Assembly: GCF_900114635.1 (NCBI RefSeq)
Contig: NZ_FOTQ01000001.1
Location: forward strand, 248,001-312,000
Reading direction: 5' to 3'
Source: Shimia aestuarii
GTDB lineage: Bacteria; Pseudomonadota; Alphaproteobacteria; Rhodobacterales; Rhodobacteraceae
Length of the DNA: 64,000 bases
Part shown: in pieces, positions 31,937 to 41,178 of the stretch
How positions within the stretch are numbered: position 1 is the stretch's first letter
How the letters are laid out: every line of letters starts with the position of its first letter
The notes under the pieces: generated by a model
Told to the model about the DNA's origin: nothing
Seen by the model: the letters and a program-made list of their open reading frames with translations, nothing else
Databases searched by the model: none
Made by a program: the position numbers and the translations under genes

Positions 31937-33577
31937 TCAAACTGACCGGCCCGCGGCGCGCCCGGAAAAAATACACCCGCCAAGGAATGTGCCCTCCAGA
32001 GCGTTGTAGCCGTGATATCCACCGCCCCCGAATCCCGCCACTTCGCCCGCCGCGAACAGCCCCTCGAACGCACGCCAGTCCGGACGCAGAACCTGCCCGG
32101 TCGGATCGGTATGCAGCCCACCCAGCGATTTGCGTGTCAGGATGTTGAGCCGCACGGCGATCAATGGCCCATTGGCCGGGTCCAGAATGCGGTGCGGCTT
32201 GGCTGTACGGATCAGCCTGTCACCCCGGTATTGGCGCGCACCCCGAATGGCTGTGACCTGCGCATCCTTGGAAAAGGGGTTCTCGATCTGCGCATCCCGC
32301 GCCTCGATCTGGGCAAGGATTTTCTCGAACGCCACCGGCGTTTCCGGCGTCAGCGCATTCATGCCGCGCACCAGTTCCGGCAGGCTTTCGGCAACTACGA
32401 AATCCTCGCCCTTACGCTTGAACGCCTCGACTGGCGCCGGGGCACCCTTGCCCATGATACGGGCCTTGAGCACCTCCTGCCATTTGCCAGATGTCAGGTC
32501 CGGGTTCTGTTCTGACCCGGACAGAGCGAATTCCTTTTCGATGATCTTCTGAGTGAGGATGAACCAGCTGTGCTCATGCCCCGTCGACAGGATACGTTTC
32601 AATGTCCCAAGACTGTCAAACCCCGGCAAATAAGGCGCTTCCATACGTTCGCCCAACGCGTCAAACCACATCGAGGACGGCCCCGGCAGGATGCGGATGC
32701 CGTGATTGGGCCAGATCGGATCCCAATTCGCCAGCCCCTCAGTGTAATGCCACATCCGGTCGCCATTGATGATCGCTGCGCCTGCGCCTTCCGCAACACG
32801 CTGCATTTGGCCATCCACATAATCCGGCACCCCGGCCACCATGCGCTTGGGCGCTTTGCCAAGACGGTCTTCGGGCCAATACCGGCGCACCATATCATGA
32901 TCTCCGCCGATGCCGCCCGACGTGACGATCACGGCCTCGGCACGGTGTTCGAAATCCCCCACCACGTCACGATTGGTCGAACACCCGCGCTCGGCTCCGT
33001 CCGCGGCAAGAATCTCGCCGTTGACACCCTTGGCCACACCATTTTCCACGATCAGCTGCGTGACCCGATGGCGGAAGCCAAAGGTGATCTTGCCTTCTTC
33101 AACCGCCCTGCGCACAAGGCGTTCAAACGGGGCCACAACGCCCGGGCCCGTTCCCCATGTCAGGTGAAACCGCGGCACCGAATTGCCATGCGTGTGCGCC
33201 ATGTCGCCACCGCGCTCGGCCCAGCCAACCACGGGAAACCAGCGAAATCCGCGCTCTGCGAGCCACGGACGCATCTCTCCTGCGGCAAACTCAAGATAGG
33301 CCTCGGCCACTTTGCGGGGGTTTTCATCTTCGGGGCGGTCGAACTGCGCAGATCCCATCCAGTCGCTCAGGGCAAGTGCATGGCTGTCGCGTATTCCCAT
33401 CCGGCGCTGTTCGGGGGTGTCCACCATGAACAATCCGCCCAAGGACCAGAACGCCTGACCACCCAGCGACTGTTCGCCTTCCTGGTCCAGCAAGAGCACC
33501 TTGCGCCCCCGCTCTGCCGCTTCTGCGGCCGCCACAAGCCCGGCCAACCCTGCCCCGATGATAATAACGTCTGCCAT
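31937..33577 (-). CDS. FAD-binding dehydrogenase (fumarate reductase/KsdD-like)
   Basis: Flavoprotein of 546 residues with the N-terminal dinucleotide motif IIGAGLAGLVAAAEAAERG, the LLLDQEG ribose contact and a C-terminal FAD block ending LFAAGEVAGFGGGGYHGYNALEGT. The family (FAD_binding_2) contains 3-ketosteroid dehydrogenases, fumarate reductases and uncharacterised dehydrogenases; no substrate is evident. It lies 216 bases upstream of the decarboxylase on the same strand but is separated by that gene's own leader. Confidence 0.85.
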   Translation of the reverse strand: MADVIIIGAGLAGLVAAAEAAERGRKVLLLDQEGEQSLGGQAFWSLGGLFMVDTPEQRRMGIRDSHALALSDWMGSAQFDRPEDENPRKVAEAYLEFAAGEMRPWLAERGFRWFPVVGWAERGGDMAHTHGNSVPRFHLTWGTGPGVVAPFERLVRRAVEEGKITFGFRHRVTQLIVENGVAKGVNGEILAADGAERGCSTNRDVVGDFEHRAEAVIVTSGGIGGDHDMVRRYWPEDRLGKAPKRMVAGVPDYVDGQMQRVAEGAGAAIINGDRMWHYTEGLANWDPIWPNHGIRILPGPSSMWFDALGERMEAPYLPGFDSLGTLKRILSTGHEHSWFILTQKIIEKEFALSGSEQNPDLTSGKWQEVLKARIMGKGAPAPVEAFKRKGEDFVVAESLPELVRGMNALTPETPVAFEKILAQIEARDAQIENPFSKDAQVTAIRGARQYRGDRLIRTAKPHRILDPANGPLIAVRLNILTRKSLGGLHTDPTGQVLRPDWRAFEGLFAAGEVAGFGGGGYHGYNALEGTFLGGCIFSGRAAGRSV

Positions 33578-33644
33578 GAAATTCTCCTCTCATGACAAAC
33601 CTAGATTATGGGGCAGGCGATCACCAAGCCGAACCTGACGTAAA

Positions 33645-33680
33645 TGAAAAGGCGCCCCACATGGTCAGAACCGGGGCGCC
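33645..33680 (-). terminator. Terminator after the 52-residue small gene
   Basis: On the minus strand GGCGCCCC and GGGGCGCC form an 8-bp stem with a 14-base loop, followed by TTTTCATTT. It lies seven bases after the small gene's stop and before the FAD dehydrogenase. Confidence 0.82.
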
Positions 33681-33686
33681 CATTCG

Positions 33687-33845
33687 TCAAGCGGCTTTGA
33701 CGTACTCATAGTAGGTTTCGCTCTCGGGCTTGGCCTCTCCGCGTGGAACGGTTTTCAGCGGCGGAGTGTAGTAGGCATAGGCCTGTTCCAGCAACTCGAG
33801 CGCGCGTGCGGCAAAGTCTTCGGGGCGGTTTTGCGAGGTCGACAT
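33687..33845 (-). CDS. Small acidic protein, 52 residues
   Basis: The frame starts at 33845 with MSTSQNRPEDFAARALELLE and ends YYEYVKAA at 33687. It is compact, rich in Tyr and Glu/Ala, without signal peptide or membrane helix. A canonical terminator follows immediately and the reading frame has the local codon bias, so it is probably real. I do not recognise a family. It lies alone between the ZIP transporter and the FAD dehydrogenase. Confidence 0.7.
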   Translation of the reverse strand: MSTSQNRPEDFAARALELLEQAYAYYTPPLKTVPRGEAKPESETYYEYVKAA

Positions 33846-33963
33846 CTGTCTATCCTTACTGCTGTCAAACCTCCTCCCTGCCCCGGAACCTATGCCTGCG
33901 CAGGTGGGATTTCATCCCCCATTTCTGCAATTGCGCCATGCGCTTAGCGCAATTTTCCTTACG

Positions 33964-34680
33964 TCAATTGGTGATCAGATAGCCCGCCAGCCCAAGCATG
34001 AACCCCGCCACGGCGCCAAAGCTAGGCACCCAATGGTGTTTGAGCGGGACGCGCGGCGCGATGTCCTGAAACAGCAGAAAAAGGATGCCACCCGAAGCGA
34101 ACAGCATAACCGCCCCAAGCATCCCCGGCGCATCGCTGAGAAAGCTAAGACCCACCCACGCCGCCAATGGTCCGACTGGGACCATCAAAAGGAACACAAC
34201 CATGACCCGCGCCCGCGCCAGGCCCGCTCCGGTCATCTCGCGAAAGGCGTTGAACCCCTCGGGCAGGTTCTGCAGGGCGATCATTACCGCCATCAGCAGC
34301 GCCACATCCGCCTTGGCCGTCAACAACGCCCCCAGCGCCAGCGCCTCAGGGACATAGTCCAGCAACATCGCCAGAAACATCGCCGCCTTGCTGCCGCTCT
34401 GATCCAGCGCGCGATCCACAAGCATAAAGGCCAGCCCGCCCAATCCAAACAGCGCCACCGCCCAGCCCGGCGCGAGCATCTCCACGCCTTCAGGCACAAG
34501 CACCAATGCAATCGCCGAGACCAGCGCCCCGCCGCCAAAGGCCATCACGAAATGGCGCAGCGTATTGTCTTCCTGTTCCGGCAGCCAGCCTTCAAACCAC
34601 GTCAAAGCCGCTCCAACCGGGATCGAGGCCCCTGCCAGCGTCGCCAGCAAAAGCGCCTGCATCAAACTGCCCTGCTCCAT
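33964..34680 (-). CDS. ZIP-family metal transporter, divergent
   Basis: The 238-residue membrane protein has about eight hydrophobic segments and ZIP-like motifs, but the usual metal-binding His are replaced: the two core helices read LDYVPEALALG and LQNLPEGFNAF, with Asp and Gln where HNxPEG-type transporters have His. Divalent cation transport is therefore the family expectation, with uncertain specificity. AGGAGG precedes the start at 34680. It follows sdhB on the same strand after a terminator gap, so is separately transcribed. Confidence 0.8.
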   Translation of the reverse strand: MEQGSLMQALLLATLAGASIPVGAALTWFEGWLPEQEDNTLRHFVMAFGGGALVSAIALVLVPEGVEMLAPGWAVALFGLGGLAFMLVDRALDQSGSKAAMFLAMLLDYVPEALALGALLTAKADVALLMAVMIALQNLPEGFNAFREMTGAGLARARVMVVFLLMVPVGPLAAWVGLSFLSDAPGMLGAVMLFASGGILFLLFQDIAPRVPLKHHWVPSFGAVAGFMLGLAGYLITN

Positions 34681-34736
34681 GTCGCCTCCTGCGCCCAAGC
34701 TGGGGGCGGCACCCGGCCCCGGTCAAGCCCTGCGTC

Positions 34737-34770
34737 AAAAGAAAAAGCCCGCTCCAACGGAACGGGCTTT
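34737..34770 (-). terminator. Terminator of the sdhCDAB operon
   Basis: On the minus strand AAAGCCCG and CGGGCTTT enclose a short inner stem, followed by TTCTTTT. It lies 24 bases after the sdhB stop. Confidence 0.88.
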
Positions 34771-34793
34771 CTCGAAAAGTATCAAGCCTGCAC

Positions 34794-35573
34794 TCAGACG
34801 TGGCGCTCGACCAGCATCTTCTTGATCTCGGCAATCGCCTTGGCCGGGTTCAGCCCCTTGGGGCAGGTCTTGGCGCAGTTCATGATCGTGTGGCAGCGAT
34901 AAAGCTTGAACGGGTCTTCCAGCTCGCCCAGACGCTCGCCGGTGGCCTCGTCACGGCTGTCGATGATCCAGCGATAAGCGTGGAGCAACGCGGCCGGGCC
35001 AAGATACCGATCACTGTTCCACCAGTAGCTCGGGCACGAGGTCGAGCAGCTGGCGCACATCACGCATTCATAAAGACCATCAAGCTTCTTGCGGTCTTCA
35101 ATCGACTGCTTCCACTCTTTTGCCGGACGGTTGGTCTTGGTTTCCAGCCACGGCATGATCGACGCGTGCTGTGCATAGAAGTGGTTCAGGTCCGGGATCA
35201 GGTCCTTGACCACCGCCATATGCGGCAGCGGATAGATCTTCACGTCGCCCTTGATCTCGTCCAGCCCGTAGATACAGGCCAGCGTGTTGATCCCGTCGAT
35301 GTTCATCGAGCAGGACCCACAAATGCCTTCCCGGCAAGAGCGGCGGAACGACAGGGTCGGGTCGACCTCGTTCTTGATCTTGATCAGCGCGTCAAGAACC
35401 ATCGGGCCGCACTTGTCCATATCGAGGAAATAGGTGTCGACACGCGGGTTTTTGCCGTCATCCGGGTTCCAGCGATAGATCTGGAACTTGCGGACATTGG
35501 TCGCGCCTTCCGGCTTGGGCCAGGTCTTGCCCGTCGTAATGCGCGAGTTCTTCGGGAGTTTGAATTCAGCCAT
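34794..35573 (-). CDS. sdhB: Succinate dehydrogenase iron-sulphur subunit
   Basis: The 259-residue subunit carries electrons from FAD to quinone through three Fe-S clusters. The 2Fe-2S ligands are in [16 protein letters not shown], and the 4Fe-4S and 3Fe-4S ligands in [15 protein letters not shown] and [17 protein letters not shown]. It is the last gene of sdhCDAB, 12 bases after sdhA, and is followed by a terminator. Confidence 0.98.
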   Translation of the reverse strand: MAEFKLPKNSRITTGKTWPKPEGATNVRKFQIYRWNPDDGKNPRVDTYFLDMDKCGPMVLDALIKIKNEVDPTLSFRRSCREGICGSCSMNIDGINTLACIYGLDEIKGDVKIYPLPHMAVVKDLIPDLNHFYAQHASIMPWLETKTNRPAKEWKQSIEDRKKLDGLYECVMCASCSTSCPSYWWNSDRYLGPAALLHAYRWIIDSRDEATGERLGELEDPFKLYRCHTIMNCAKTCPKGLNPAKAIAEIKKMLVERHV

Positions 35574-35585
35574 GTGTCTGTCTCC

Positions 35586-37391
35586 TTAGAACGTCCGCGC
35601 CTTGGGCGCGATTTTCTTGAGGCTGATGCCACCTTCGTCCTCGGTGGTCAGCGGATCAACGATGACCGGGCGATAGCTCAGATCAACCTTGTTGCCTTCG
35701 ACACGGCTGACGGTATGCACCCGCCAGTTCTTGTCGTCCCGTTCGGCATAGTCCTCGTGTGCGTGTGCACCGCGGCTTTCCTTGCGGGCCTCTGCGCCGT
35801 GGATCGTGGCCAGCGCGTTGGGCATCAGGTTGGTGAGTTCCAGCGTCTCCATCAGGTCCGTGTTCCACACCAGCGAGGTGTCGGTCACGTGCAGGTCATC
35901 AAGCTTGGCCGCAATCGCGGTCATCTTCTCGACGCCTTCCTTCAGGGTCTTGTCGGTCCGGAACACGGCCGCATCCGACTGCATCGTGCGCTGCATTTCC
36001 AGACGCAGTTCCGCGGTCGGCGTGCCGCCCTTGGCATTGCGCAGACCATCAAAGCGGTCAAATGCCTTGTCCACCGACGCCTGGTTCAGAACCGGGTTCG
36101 GCGCATCTGCATCGACAACCTTACCGGCGCGAATGGCCGACGCGCGGCCAAACACCACGAGGTCGATCAGCGAGTTCGAGCCCAGACGGTTCGCGCCGTG
36201 CACCGAGGCACAGCCCGCTTCGCCCACGGCCATCAGGCCCGGCACAACAGCGGTCGGATCGTCCGCGGTCGGGTTCAGCACCTCACCCCAATAGTTGGTC
36301 GGGATACCGCCCATGTTGTAATGCACCGTCGGCAGAACCGGGATCGGCTCCTTGGTGACGTCCACGCCGGCAAAGATCTTGGCGCTTTCCGAGATACCCG
36401 GCAGGCGCTCGGCCAGCGCTTCGGCGGGCAGGTGGTTGAGGTTCAGGTGGATGTGATCGCCATGCTCACCCACACCGCGGCCTTCGCGGATCTCCATGGT
36501 CATGGAGCGGGAAACATAGTCACGCGGCGCAAGGTCCTTGTAGTTGGGCGCATAGCGCTCCATGAACCGTTCGCCTTCGGAGTTGGTCAGATATCCGCCT
36601 TCCCCGCGTGCCCCTTCGGTGATCAGACAGCCCGAGCCGTAGATGCCGGTCGGGTGGAACTGAACAAATTCCATGTCCTGCAGCGGCAGGCCCGCGCGGG
36701 CCACCATGCCGCCACCGTCGCCGGTGCAGGTATGGGCCGAAGTCGCGCTGAAATAGGCACGCCCATAACCGCCCGTGGCCAGAACGACCATCTTGGCGTT
36801 GAAGACATGCATGGTGCCGTCATCCAGCTTCCAGCAGACCACACCCTGACACTGCCCGTCTTCGGACATGATCAGGTCGATCGCGAAGTATTCGATGTAG
36901 AACTCGGCGTTGTTCTTGACCGACTGGCCATAAAGCGTGTGCAGGATCGCGTGGCCGGTCCGGTCGGCGGCGGCACAGGTCCGCTGCACGGGGGGGCCTT
37001 CACCGAACTCGGTGGTGTGGCCGCCGAACGGGCGCTGATAGATCTTGCCCTCTTCGGTGCGCGAAAACGGCACGCCGTAATGCTCCAGCTCGTAAACCGC
37101 CTTGGGCGCTTCACGGGCGAGGTATTCCATCGCGTCCGTGTCACCAAGCCAATCCGACCCCTTGACGGTGTCATACATGTGCCACTGCCAGTTGTCCGGG
37201 CCCATGTTCGACAGCGACGCCGCGATGCCACCCTGTGCCGCCACGGTGTGCGAGCGGGTCGGGAACACCTTGGTGACGCAAGCGGTGCGCAGGCCCTGTT
37301 CGGCCATGCCCAGCGTGGCACGCAGACCGGCACCGCCGGCGCCTACGACAACCACGTCATATTCATGTGTTTCGTATTCGTATTCAGCCAT
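35586..37391 (-). CDS. sdhA: Succinate dehydrogenase flavoprotein subunit
   Basis: The 601-residue catalytic subunit oxidises succinate to fumarate. It has the FAD motif [20 protein letters not shown], the flavinylation His in [11 protein letters not shown] and the active-site segment [12 protein letters not shown]. Length is typical. It lies 11 bases after sdhD. A 982-codon open frame on the opposite strand is a composition shadow of this gene and sdhB. Confidence 0.98.
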   Translation of the reverse strand: MAEYEYETHEYDVVVVGAGGAGLRATLGMAEQGLRTACVTKVFPTRSHTVAAQGGIAASLSNMGPDNWQWHMYDTVKGSDWLGDTDAMEYLAREAPKAVYELEHYGVPFSRTEEGKIYQRPFGGHTTEFGEGPPVQRTCAAADRTGHAILHTLYGQSVKNNAEFYIEYFAIDLIMSEDGQCQGVVCWKLDDGTMHVFNAKMVVLATGGYGRAYFSATSAHTCTGDGGGMVARAGLPLQDMEFVQFHPTGIYGSGCLITEGARGEGGYLTNSEGERFMERYAPNYKDLAPRDYVSRSMTMEIREGRGVGEHGDHIHLNLNHLPAEALAERLPGISESAKIFAGVDVTKEPIPVLPTVHYNMGGIPTNYWGEVLNPTADDPTAVVPGLMAVGEAGCASVHGANRLGSNSLIDLVVFGRASAIRAGKVVDADAPNPVLNQASVDKAFDRFDGLRNAKGGTPTAELRLEMQRTMQSDAAVFRTDKTLKEGVEKMTAIAAKLDDLHVTDTSLVWNTDLMETLELTNLMPNALATIHGAEARKESRGAHAHEDYAERDDKNWRVHTVSRVEGNKVDLSYRPVIVDPLTTEDEGGISLKKIAPKARTF

Positions 37392-37402
37392 GTCTCAGGT
37401 CC

Positions 37403-37774
37403 TCACAGCGCGATTTTTGCCAGCGCGAACAAGCCGATGGCGGTGATGCCATAGCTCAGGATGATCACCGACATGATCAGGATTTTCTTGGTCGACTTGC
37501 GAAAGTAGTCCTCGATCATCATCTGTGCACCCTTTGCAAAGTGCTGCATGCCAAAGACCAAGACCAGCGCGGTCACGATCGCCGGGAACGGGCGGCCGAA
37601 CGTGGCCACCACCTCGGCATGACCGCCCCCAAGGGCGCTGCCGAAGATATAGATGAAAACCGGAATGATCAGGGCGAGGCCAACGGCGCTGACCTGCATG
37701 TACCAGTGGTGCTCTGTCCCTGCGTGTGCAGCGCCGCGTCCTTCGGCGCGCTTGCGGTCAGTAAGATAACGCAT
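37403..37774 (-). CDS. sdhD: Succinate dehydrogenase membrane anchor subunit D
   Basis: The 123-residue protein has three membrane helices and a FGMQHFAKGAQMMIEDY segment whose His is the likely haem b ligand. It anchors SdhAB and forms the quinone site with SdhC. It lies 10 bases after sdhC. Confidence 0.93.
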   Translation of the reverse strand: MRYLTDRKRAEGRGAAHAGTEHHWYMQVSAVGLALIIPVFIYIFGSALGGGHAEVVATFGRPFPAIVTALVLVFGMQHFAKGAQMMIEDYFRKSTKKILIMSVIILSYGITAIGLFALAKIAL

Positions 37775-37784
37775 GGTCGCCCCC

Positions 37785-38168
37785 TTATACGATGATCATG
37801 GTCAGAACGGTCAGCACGACCGAACCGATGATACAGGCCCAACCCAGCTTTTCAGCGGTCGGAATATCCAGACCACGACCGGCGTCGTAGATCAGGTGAC
37901 GCAGGCCAGCAAGGTAGTGGTACCAGATCCCCAAAAGCGACAGGCTGAACAGCACATCACCGAAAAATCCGGTTGCAAAGCCGTTTACCGCCGCAAAGTA
38001 ATCCGGTCCCGCAGCCGCCGCTGCCAACCACCAGACAATCAACAAAGCCGTGACAATCATCGCATTCCCAGTGATCCGCGTGAGGATCGAGCTGATCGAC
38101 GTCAGCTGTGGGCGATAGATCGTCAGGTGAGGAGAAAGCGGGCGCTCGACCCTTTTCGCATCAGCCAT
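37785..38168 (-). CDS. sdhC: Succinate dehydrogenase cytochrome b556 subunit
   Basis: The 127-residue subunit has the SdhC signature RPLSPHLTIYRPQ near the N-terminus and three membrane helices, with WYHYLAGLRHLIYD carrying the haem-binding His. It is the first gene of the operon. Its ribosome-binding site is AAGGA, and two GTGATCAC palindromes lie 119-146 bases upstream. Confidence 0.95.
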   Translation of the reverse strand: MADAKRVERPLSPHLTIYRPQLTSISSILTRITGNAMIVTALLIVWWLAAAAAGPDYFAAVNGFATGFFGDVLFSLSLLGIWYHYLAGLRHLIYDAGRGLDIPTAEKLGWACIIGSVVLTVLTMIIV

Positions 38169-38286
38169 TCTGAATCCTTTCAGGTTCCCTTGCGTCCTTT
38201 ACTAAAGGTTTTTTTGTCTCTGTCACTCTGAGCAAAGCCTAAAAGGCGCGGTTTTTTGGCGCAATGGGTCAGATTTTGGGGAATTT

Positions 38287-38314
38287 GTGATCACTGAAAT
38301 TTGTTCGTGATCAC
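38287..38314. promoter_or_regulatory. Paired GTGATCAC operator upstream of sdhC
   Basis: GTGATCAC occurs at 38287-38294 and 38307-38314, centre to centre 20 bp. The same pair, spaced 21 bp, lies at a similar distance upstream of sucC. A third palindrome at 38566 shares 14 bases with the second site, including TTTTC after the palindrome. Confidence 0.65.
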
Positions 38315-38453
38315 ATTTTCGCAGTTCGAGCCCTCATAATGTACCGTCGCCCCCGCCGTCCTGCTTTTTCCGGCGCTGCAGCGAGTCGGGTAAAGCCTGA
38401 ATGTTTGCGCTCTCAAGGGGTTTGGCGACACTTGGCCCACGAATTGCGACCCG

Positions 38454-39125
38454 TCACGGCCCGAGAGACGACATCTGTCGGGCCAGTTCGCGGATCAGTT
38501 TTTGGCGAATGCGCACCGCGTAGTCGAGAAATCCGTTGGCCGTGACAACAAATGCGCCCGCACCTGTGATCACATTTTCATGGAAATACGCTGTCAGGTC
38601 GATCTTGTTGGTTTCGATAACCAGGGCGTTCACGGTCACATCGGCCCGCGCCATGGTAGAGCGAACCATCGCGGGCTCCACCCCCTCATTGGAAAGCCCA
38701 TCCCCCGAGATATCAACGACCTTGCGCAAACAGGTCGGCGCGCTCTCGAAAGCGTCCAGCGCCCGCAACATCGCCTCTCCAACCGCCGTGGAATACTGGT
38801 CCCAGAGGCGCGGCATGGCTTCAACCGCCTGTGCAAGGGTTTCCGCGTCCGCAGGACTGCGTACATGAGTCCATGGCAGTACCAGGTCCTGCCGCCCCTC
38901 TCCGGTCCACTGCATCACTGCAACCGCACTCTGCCCCCGCACCAGCGCTTCGACAACCACGCCGTCCCGCAAACCCGCGGCAAGCCCTTCCATCTGGATC
39001 TTGTATTCGAGGGGGTTGATGCTGCCTGACACGTCCACGGCCAGCAACAATGCCACGTCACAGGCCCGCGCTGGAACCAACGACGCACAAGTCATCATCA
39101 GGGAAAGGGCCAATCGGGCAATCAT
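38454..39125 (-). CDS. DUF1194 von Willebrand A-type exported protein
   Basis: The 223-residue protein has a signal peptide (ASLVPARA before CDVALLL) and a vWA-like fold with the MIDAS motif DVSGS near residues 31-35 and DISGDG, matching the DUF1194 family. The Cys at the mature N-terminus follows ARA rather than a good lipobox. Function is unknown; vWA domains usually bind partners through a divalent metal. It is transcribed towards sdhC, 285 bases away, but the sdh promoter region separates them. Confidence 0.83.
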   Translation of the reverse strand: MIARLALSLMMTCASLVPARACDVALLLAVDVSGSINPLEYKIQMEGLAAGLRDGVVVEALVRGQSAVAVMQWTGEGRQDLVLPWTHVRSPADAETLAQAVEAMPRLWDQYSTAVGEAMLRALDAFESAPTCLRKVVDISGDGLSNEGVEPAMVRSTMARADVTVNALVIETNKIDLTAYFHENVITGAGAFVVTANGFLDYAVRIRQKLIRELARQMSSLGP

Positions 39126-39355
39126 ACTTCACCCTATCGCCGGAACCGCTCCGCGCCTACCGATAACCCCGCGCGCTTCCGATAGGTCGGAACAGTCGAT
39201 CAGCGCATGCCCCGGGTCAGGAAAAAACTCCCATGATAATGCCGTTAGCACCGGCAAACGCGTCCTCGTCGGTGCGGTCAACACGCAACTCGGCCTGCAC
39301 AGGGCAGGCCGAGACCAGGATCAAAGTTGTCAGGATCGCGCGTATTATGCACCGA
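39126..39355. other. 230-base gap with a hairpin and a possible tiny frame
   Basis: A 10-bp perfect stem (CTCGGCCTGC / GCAGGCCGAG, loop ACAGG) lies at 39289-39313, without a T run. A minus-strand frame through it would encode a short exported peptide (LVSACPVQAELRVDR...), but it has no ATG or GTG start in frame, so it is not called as a gene. Confidence 0.4.
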
Positions 39356-40387
39356 TCAGACCGGCATCAACGCCCAGTAGTCAAGGTCGAGCAGCACCTC
39401 GGGCAAGTACTTCCCGTCTTCGCCACGCAGCGCAAACGGCGCTCCGCCCTTGGTCGCCACCAGCCGCAGCCGAATCGCGCCCACACCGGGCACATCGGTC
39501 TCGGCCTTGTCGAGCACTTCAGACCAAGCTTTTACGGTCAACCCAGAGAACGCCGGGTTCGCATGGGCGCCACCGTTCAGACCCACGATCATCTGTGCAT
39601 TGGCCAGCCCGTTGAAGCTCAGCGCGCGCGCCAGCGAAATGATATGCCCACCATAGATCAGGCGCTGCCCGTCCGGGCGGAACGTGGCGTCGAAATGCAC
39701 CTTGGCCGTGTTCTGCCAAAGCCGGGTGGCCATCATGTGTTCAGCTTCTTCCAGCGTCACACCGTCGACATGGTCAATGGTTTCGCCAATCTCGTAATCA
39801 CCCCAACGATGCGCCTCACCCGCCAGCGTGAAGTCATAGTTCGAGAAATCCAGCCCCTCGGGGATCACCAGATCCTTGGCGTCGATCACCTTGGAAAGCT
39901 CGGGCACCACGGCCTCGGGCGCGGGCGCATCCACATCGCGTTTGCGCACCATCACCCAGCGGACATACTCCATCACGACCTCGTCGCGCTGGTTCATGCC
40001 ACGGGTCCGCACGTAAACCACCCCGGTCTTGCCGTTCGAATTCTGCTTGAGACCAATCACTTCCGAGGTGGAGCGCAGCGTGTCGCCCTCATAAACCGGC
40101 TTGAGCCAGCGCCCCTCGGCATAACCAAGGTTTGCCACCGCGTTCAGCGACACATCCGGTACGGTTTTACCAAAGACCACGTGGAACGCCGCCAGATCGT
40201 CGATCGGCGATTTCGGCAGGCCCGAAGCCTGCGCGAATGCGTCCGACGAATACAGCGCGTGGCGCGCCGGATAGAGTGCGTGGTACAGCGCTCGCTCGCC
40301 ACCCGACACGGTACGCGGCACCGCATGCTCGATCACCTGCCCCAGCGTGTAGTCTTCGAAAAATCGACCCGGATTGGTCTTGGCCAT
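39356..40387 (-). CDS. mch: Mesaconyl-CoA hydratase (MaoC family)
   Basis: The 343-residue protein has two MaoC-type hot-dog halves. It matches the dedicated mesaconyl-CoA hydratase of the ethylmalonyl-CoA pathway, which makes beta-methylmalyl-CoA. Visible family blocks are NPGRFFEDYTLGQVIEHAVPR at the start (the first half of it), SPIDDLAAFHVVFGKTV, and YGGHIISLARALSFNGLANA. Linkage with the malyl-CoA thioesterase gene mcl2 upstream supports the call. It is the last gene of a four-gene operon. Confidence 0.92.
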   Translation of the reverse strand: MAKTNPGRFFEDYTLGQVIEHAVPRTVSGGERALYHALYPARHALYSSDAFAQASGLPKSPIDDLAAFHVVFGKTVPDVSLNAVANLGYAEGRWLKPVYEGDTLRSTSEVIGLKQNSNGKTGVVYVRTRGMNQRDEVVMEYVRWVMVRKRDVDAPAPEAVVPELSKVIDAKDLVIPEGLDFSNYDFTLAGEAHRWGDYEIGETIDHVDGVTLEEAEHMMATRLWQNTAKVHFDATFRPDGQRLIYGGHIISLARALSFNGLANAQMIVGLNGGAHANPAFSGLTVKAWSEVLDKAETDVPGVGAIRLRLVATKGGAPFALRGEDGKYLPEVLLDLDYWALMPV

Positions 40388-40591
40388 CTAGTGCTCTCCT
40401 AGTTTCGTGTCGGGGGTATAGGTGCCCTCGACCTCCTTGATGACTGCCTGCCCACAGCGCATGATGCCGGTGGCCTGACAGAATGTCTGCGTGGGGGAGC
40501 CATAAAGCTCCCACCCCTTGTTCAACGCATCCGTCACCTTGTGACAGAAGGCCGATGTGTCCTCTTCGGACAGAAAACGATACAGCTTCAT
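40388..40591 (-). CDS. DUF1737 small protein
   Basis: The 67-residue protein (MKLYRFLSEEDTSAFCHKV start, then ALNKGWELYGSPTQTF) matches the DUF1737 family, small single-domain proteins of unknown function. Its stop codon directly abuts the mch start, and it begins five bases after the NnrU-like gene, so it is part of the mcl2-nnrU-mch operon. Confidence 0.82.
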   Translation of the reverse strand: MKLYRFLSEEDTSAFCHKVTDALNKGWELYGSPTQTFCQATGIMRCGQAVIKEVEGTYTPDTKLGEH

Positions 40592-40596
40592 CTCAT

Positions 40597-41145
40597 TCAC
40601 CCCGGGAACGGCCAGTAGCCCAGCCAGCCATGGATCCACCCGATCACCGCCATCAGCACCAGCGACGCGACAAGGAACATGCCGTCCTTGGCAATCGTGC
40701 CGCGCTCGGTCGGCTGCCACGACCCTTCGGCCTTGTTGATCACCACAACCTCGGCCAGCGCCCAGAGGAACAGCCCGCCAAACAGGATCAGCGACGCCAG
40801 ATCACCGTTGACCAGCAGATGCGCAAAGGCCCAGGCCCGAAAGCCCGCAAGCTGCGGGTGGCGCATATTGTGGAGCAGCTTGCCCTTGCGTGGTGCCGGG
40901 CTCATCATGAAGATGGCGATCAACACCAAGAGGTTGTTGAGATGCCATGTCCACATCGGCGGGTACCAAAGGTCCACGGTCGGCGCCATGCGATAGCCAA
41001 AGATCATGGCGATCACACCGGCAAAGATGATCAGCGCCGAAACACTCCGCGCGCGATCTCCCATCCGGGCATGCGCATCCGGCATTGCCCGCTTCCAGAA
41101 ATGCCCTGCCACCCATAGCAGGACACCCAAGATCAAAAGTACCAT
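40597..41145 (-). CDS. NnrU family membrane protein
   Basis: The 182-residue protein has about five membrane helices with the HLNNLLVLIAIFMM and MRHPQLAGFRAWAFAHLL blocks of the NnrU family. NnrU was named from nitric-oxide-linked gene clusters of denitrifiers, but many members lie elsewhere and the activity is unknown. Here it sits between mcl2 and mch, an arrangement I recall for other Rhodobacterales, with no denitrification gene in view. Confidence 0.85.
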   Translation of the reverse strand: MVLLILGVLLWVAGHFWKRAMPDAHARMGDRARSVSALIIFAGVIAMIFGYRMAPTVDLWYPPMWTWHLNNLLVLIAIFMMSPAPRKGKLLHNMRHPQLAGFRAWAFAHLLVNGDLASLILFGGLFLWALAEVVVINKAEGSWQPTERGTIAKDGMFLVASLVLMAVIGWIHGWLGYWPFPG

Positions 41146-41178
41146 GTCAAACTCCCCTGTTTGCTTCAGGGAACAGGC

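Noticed and set aside
34506-37454. A 982-codon plus-strand frame over sdhA and sdhB
   Set aside because: Antisense shadow of sdhAB for the same compositional reason; no domain and no ribosome-binding site.
39159-39190. ACCGAT and TCCGAT near the DUF1194 gene, possible fourth 11-bp array
   Set aside because: The spacing is 19 bases and only two units are present, so it does not fit the arrays.
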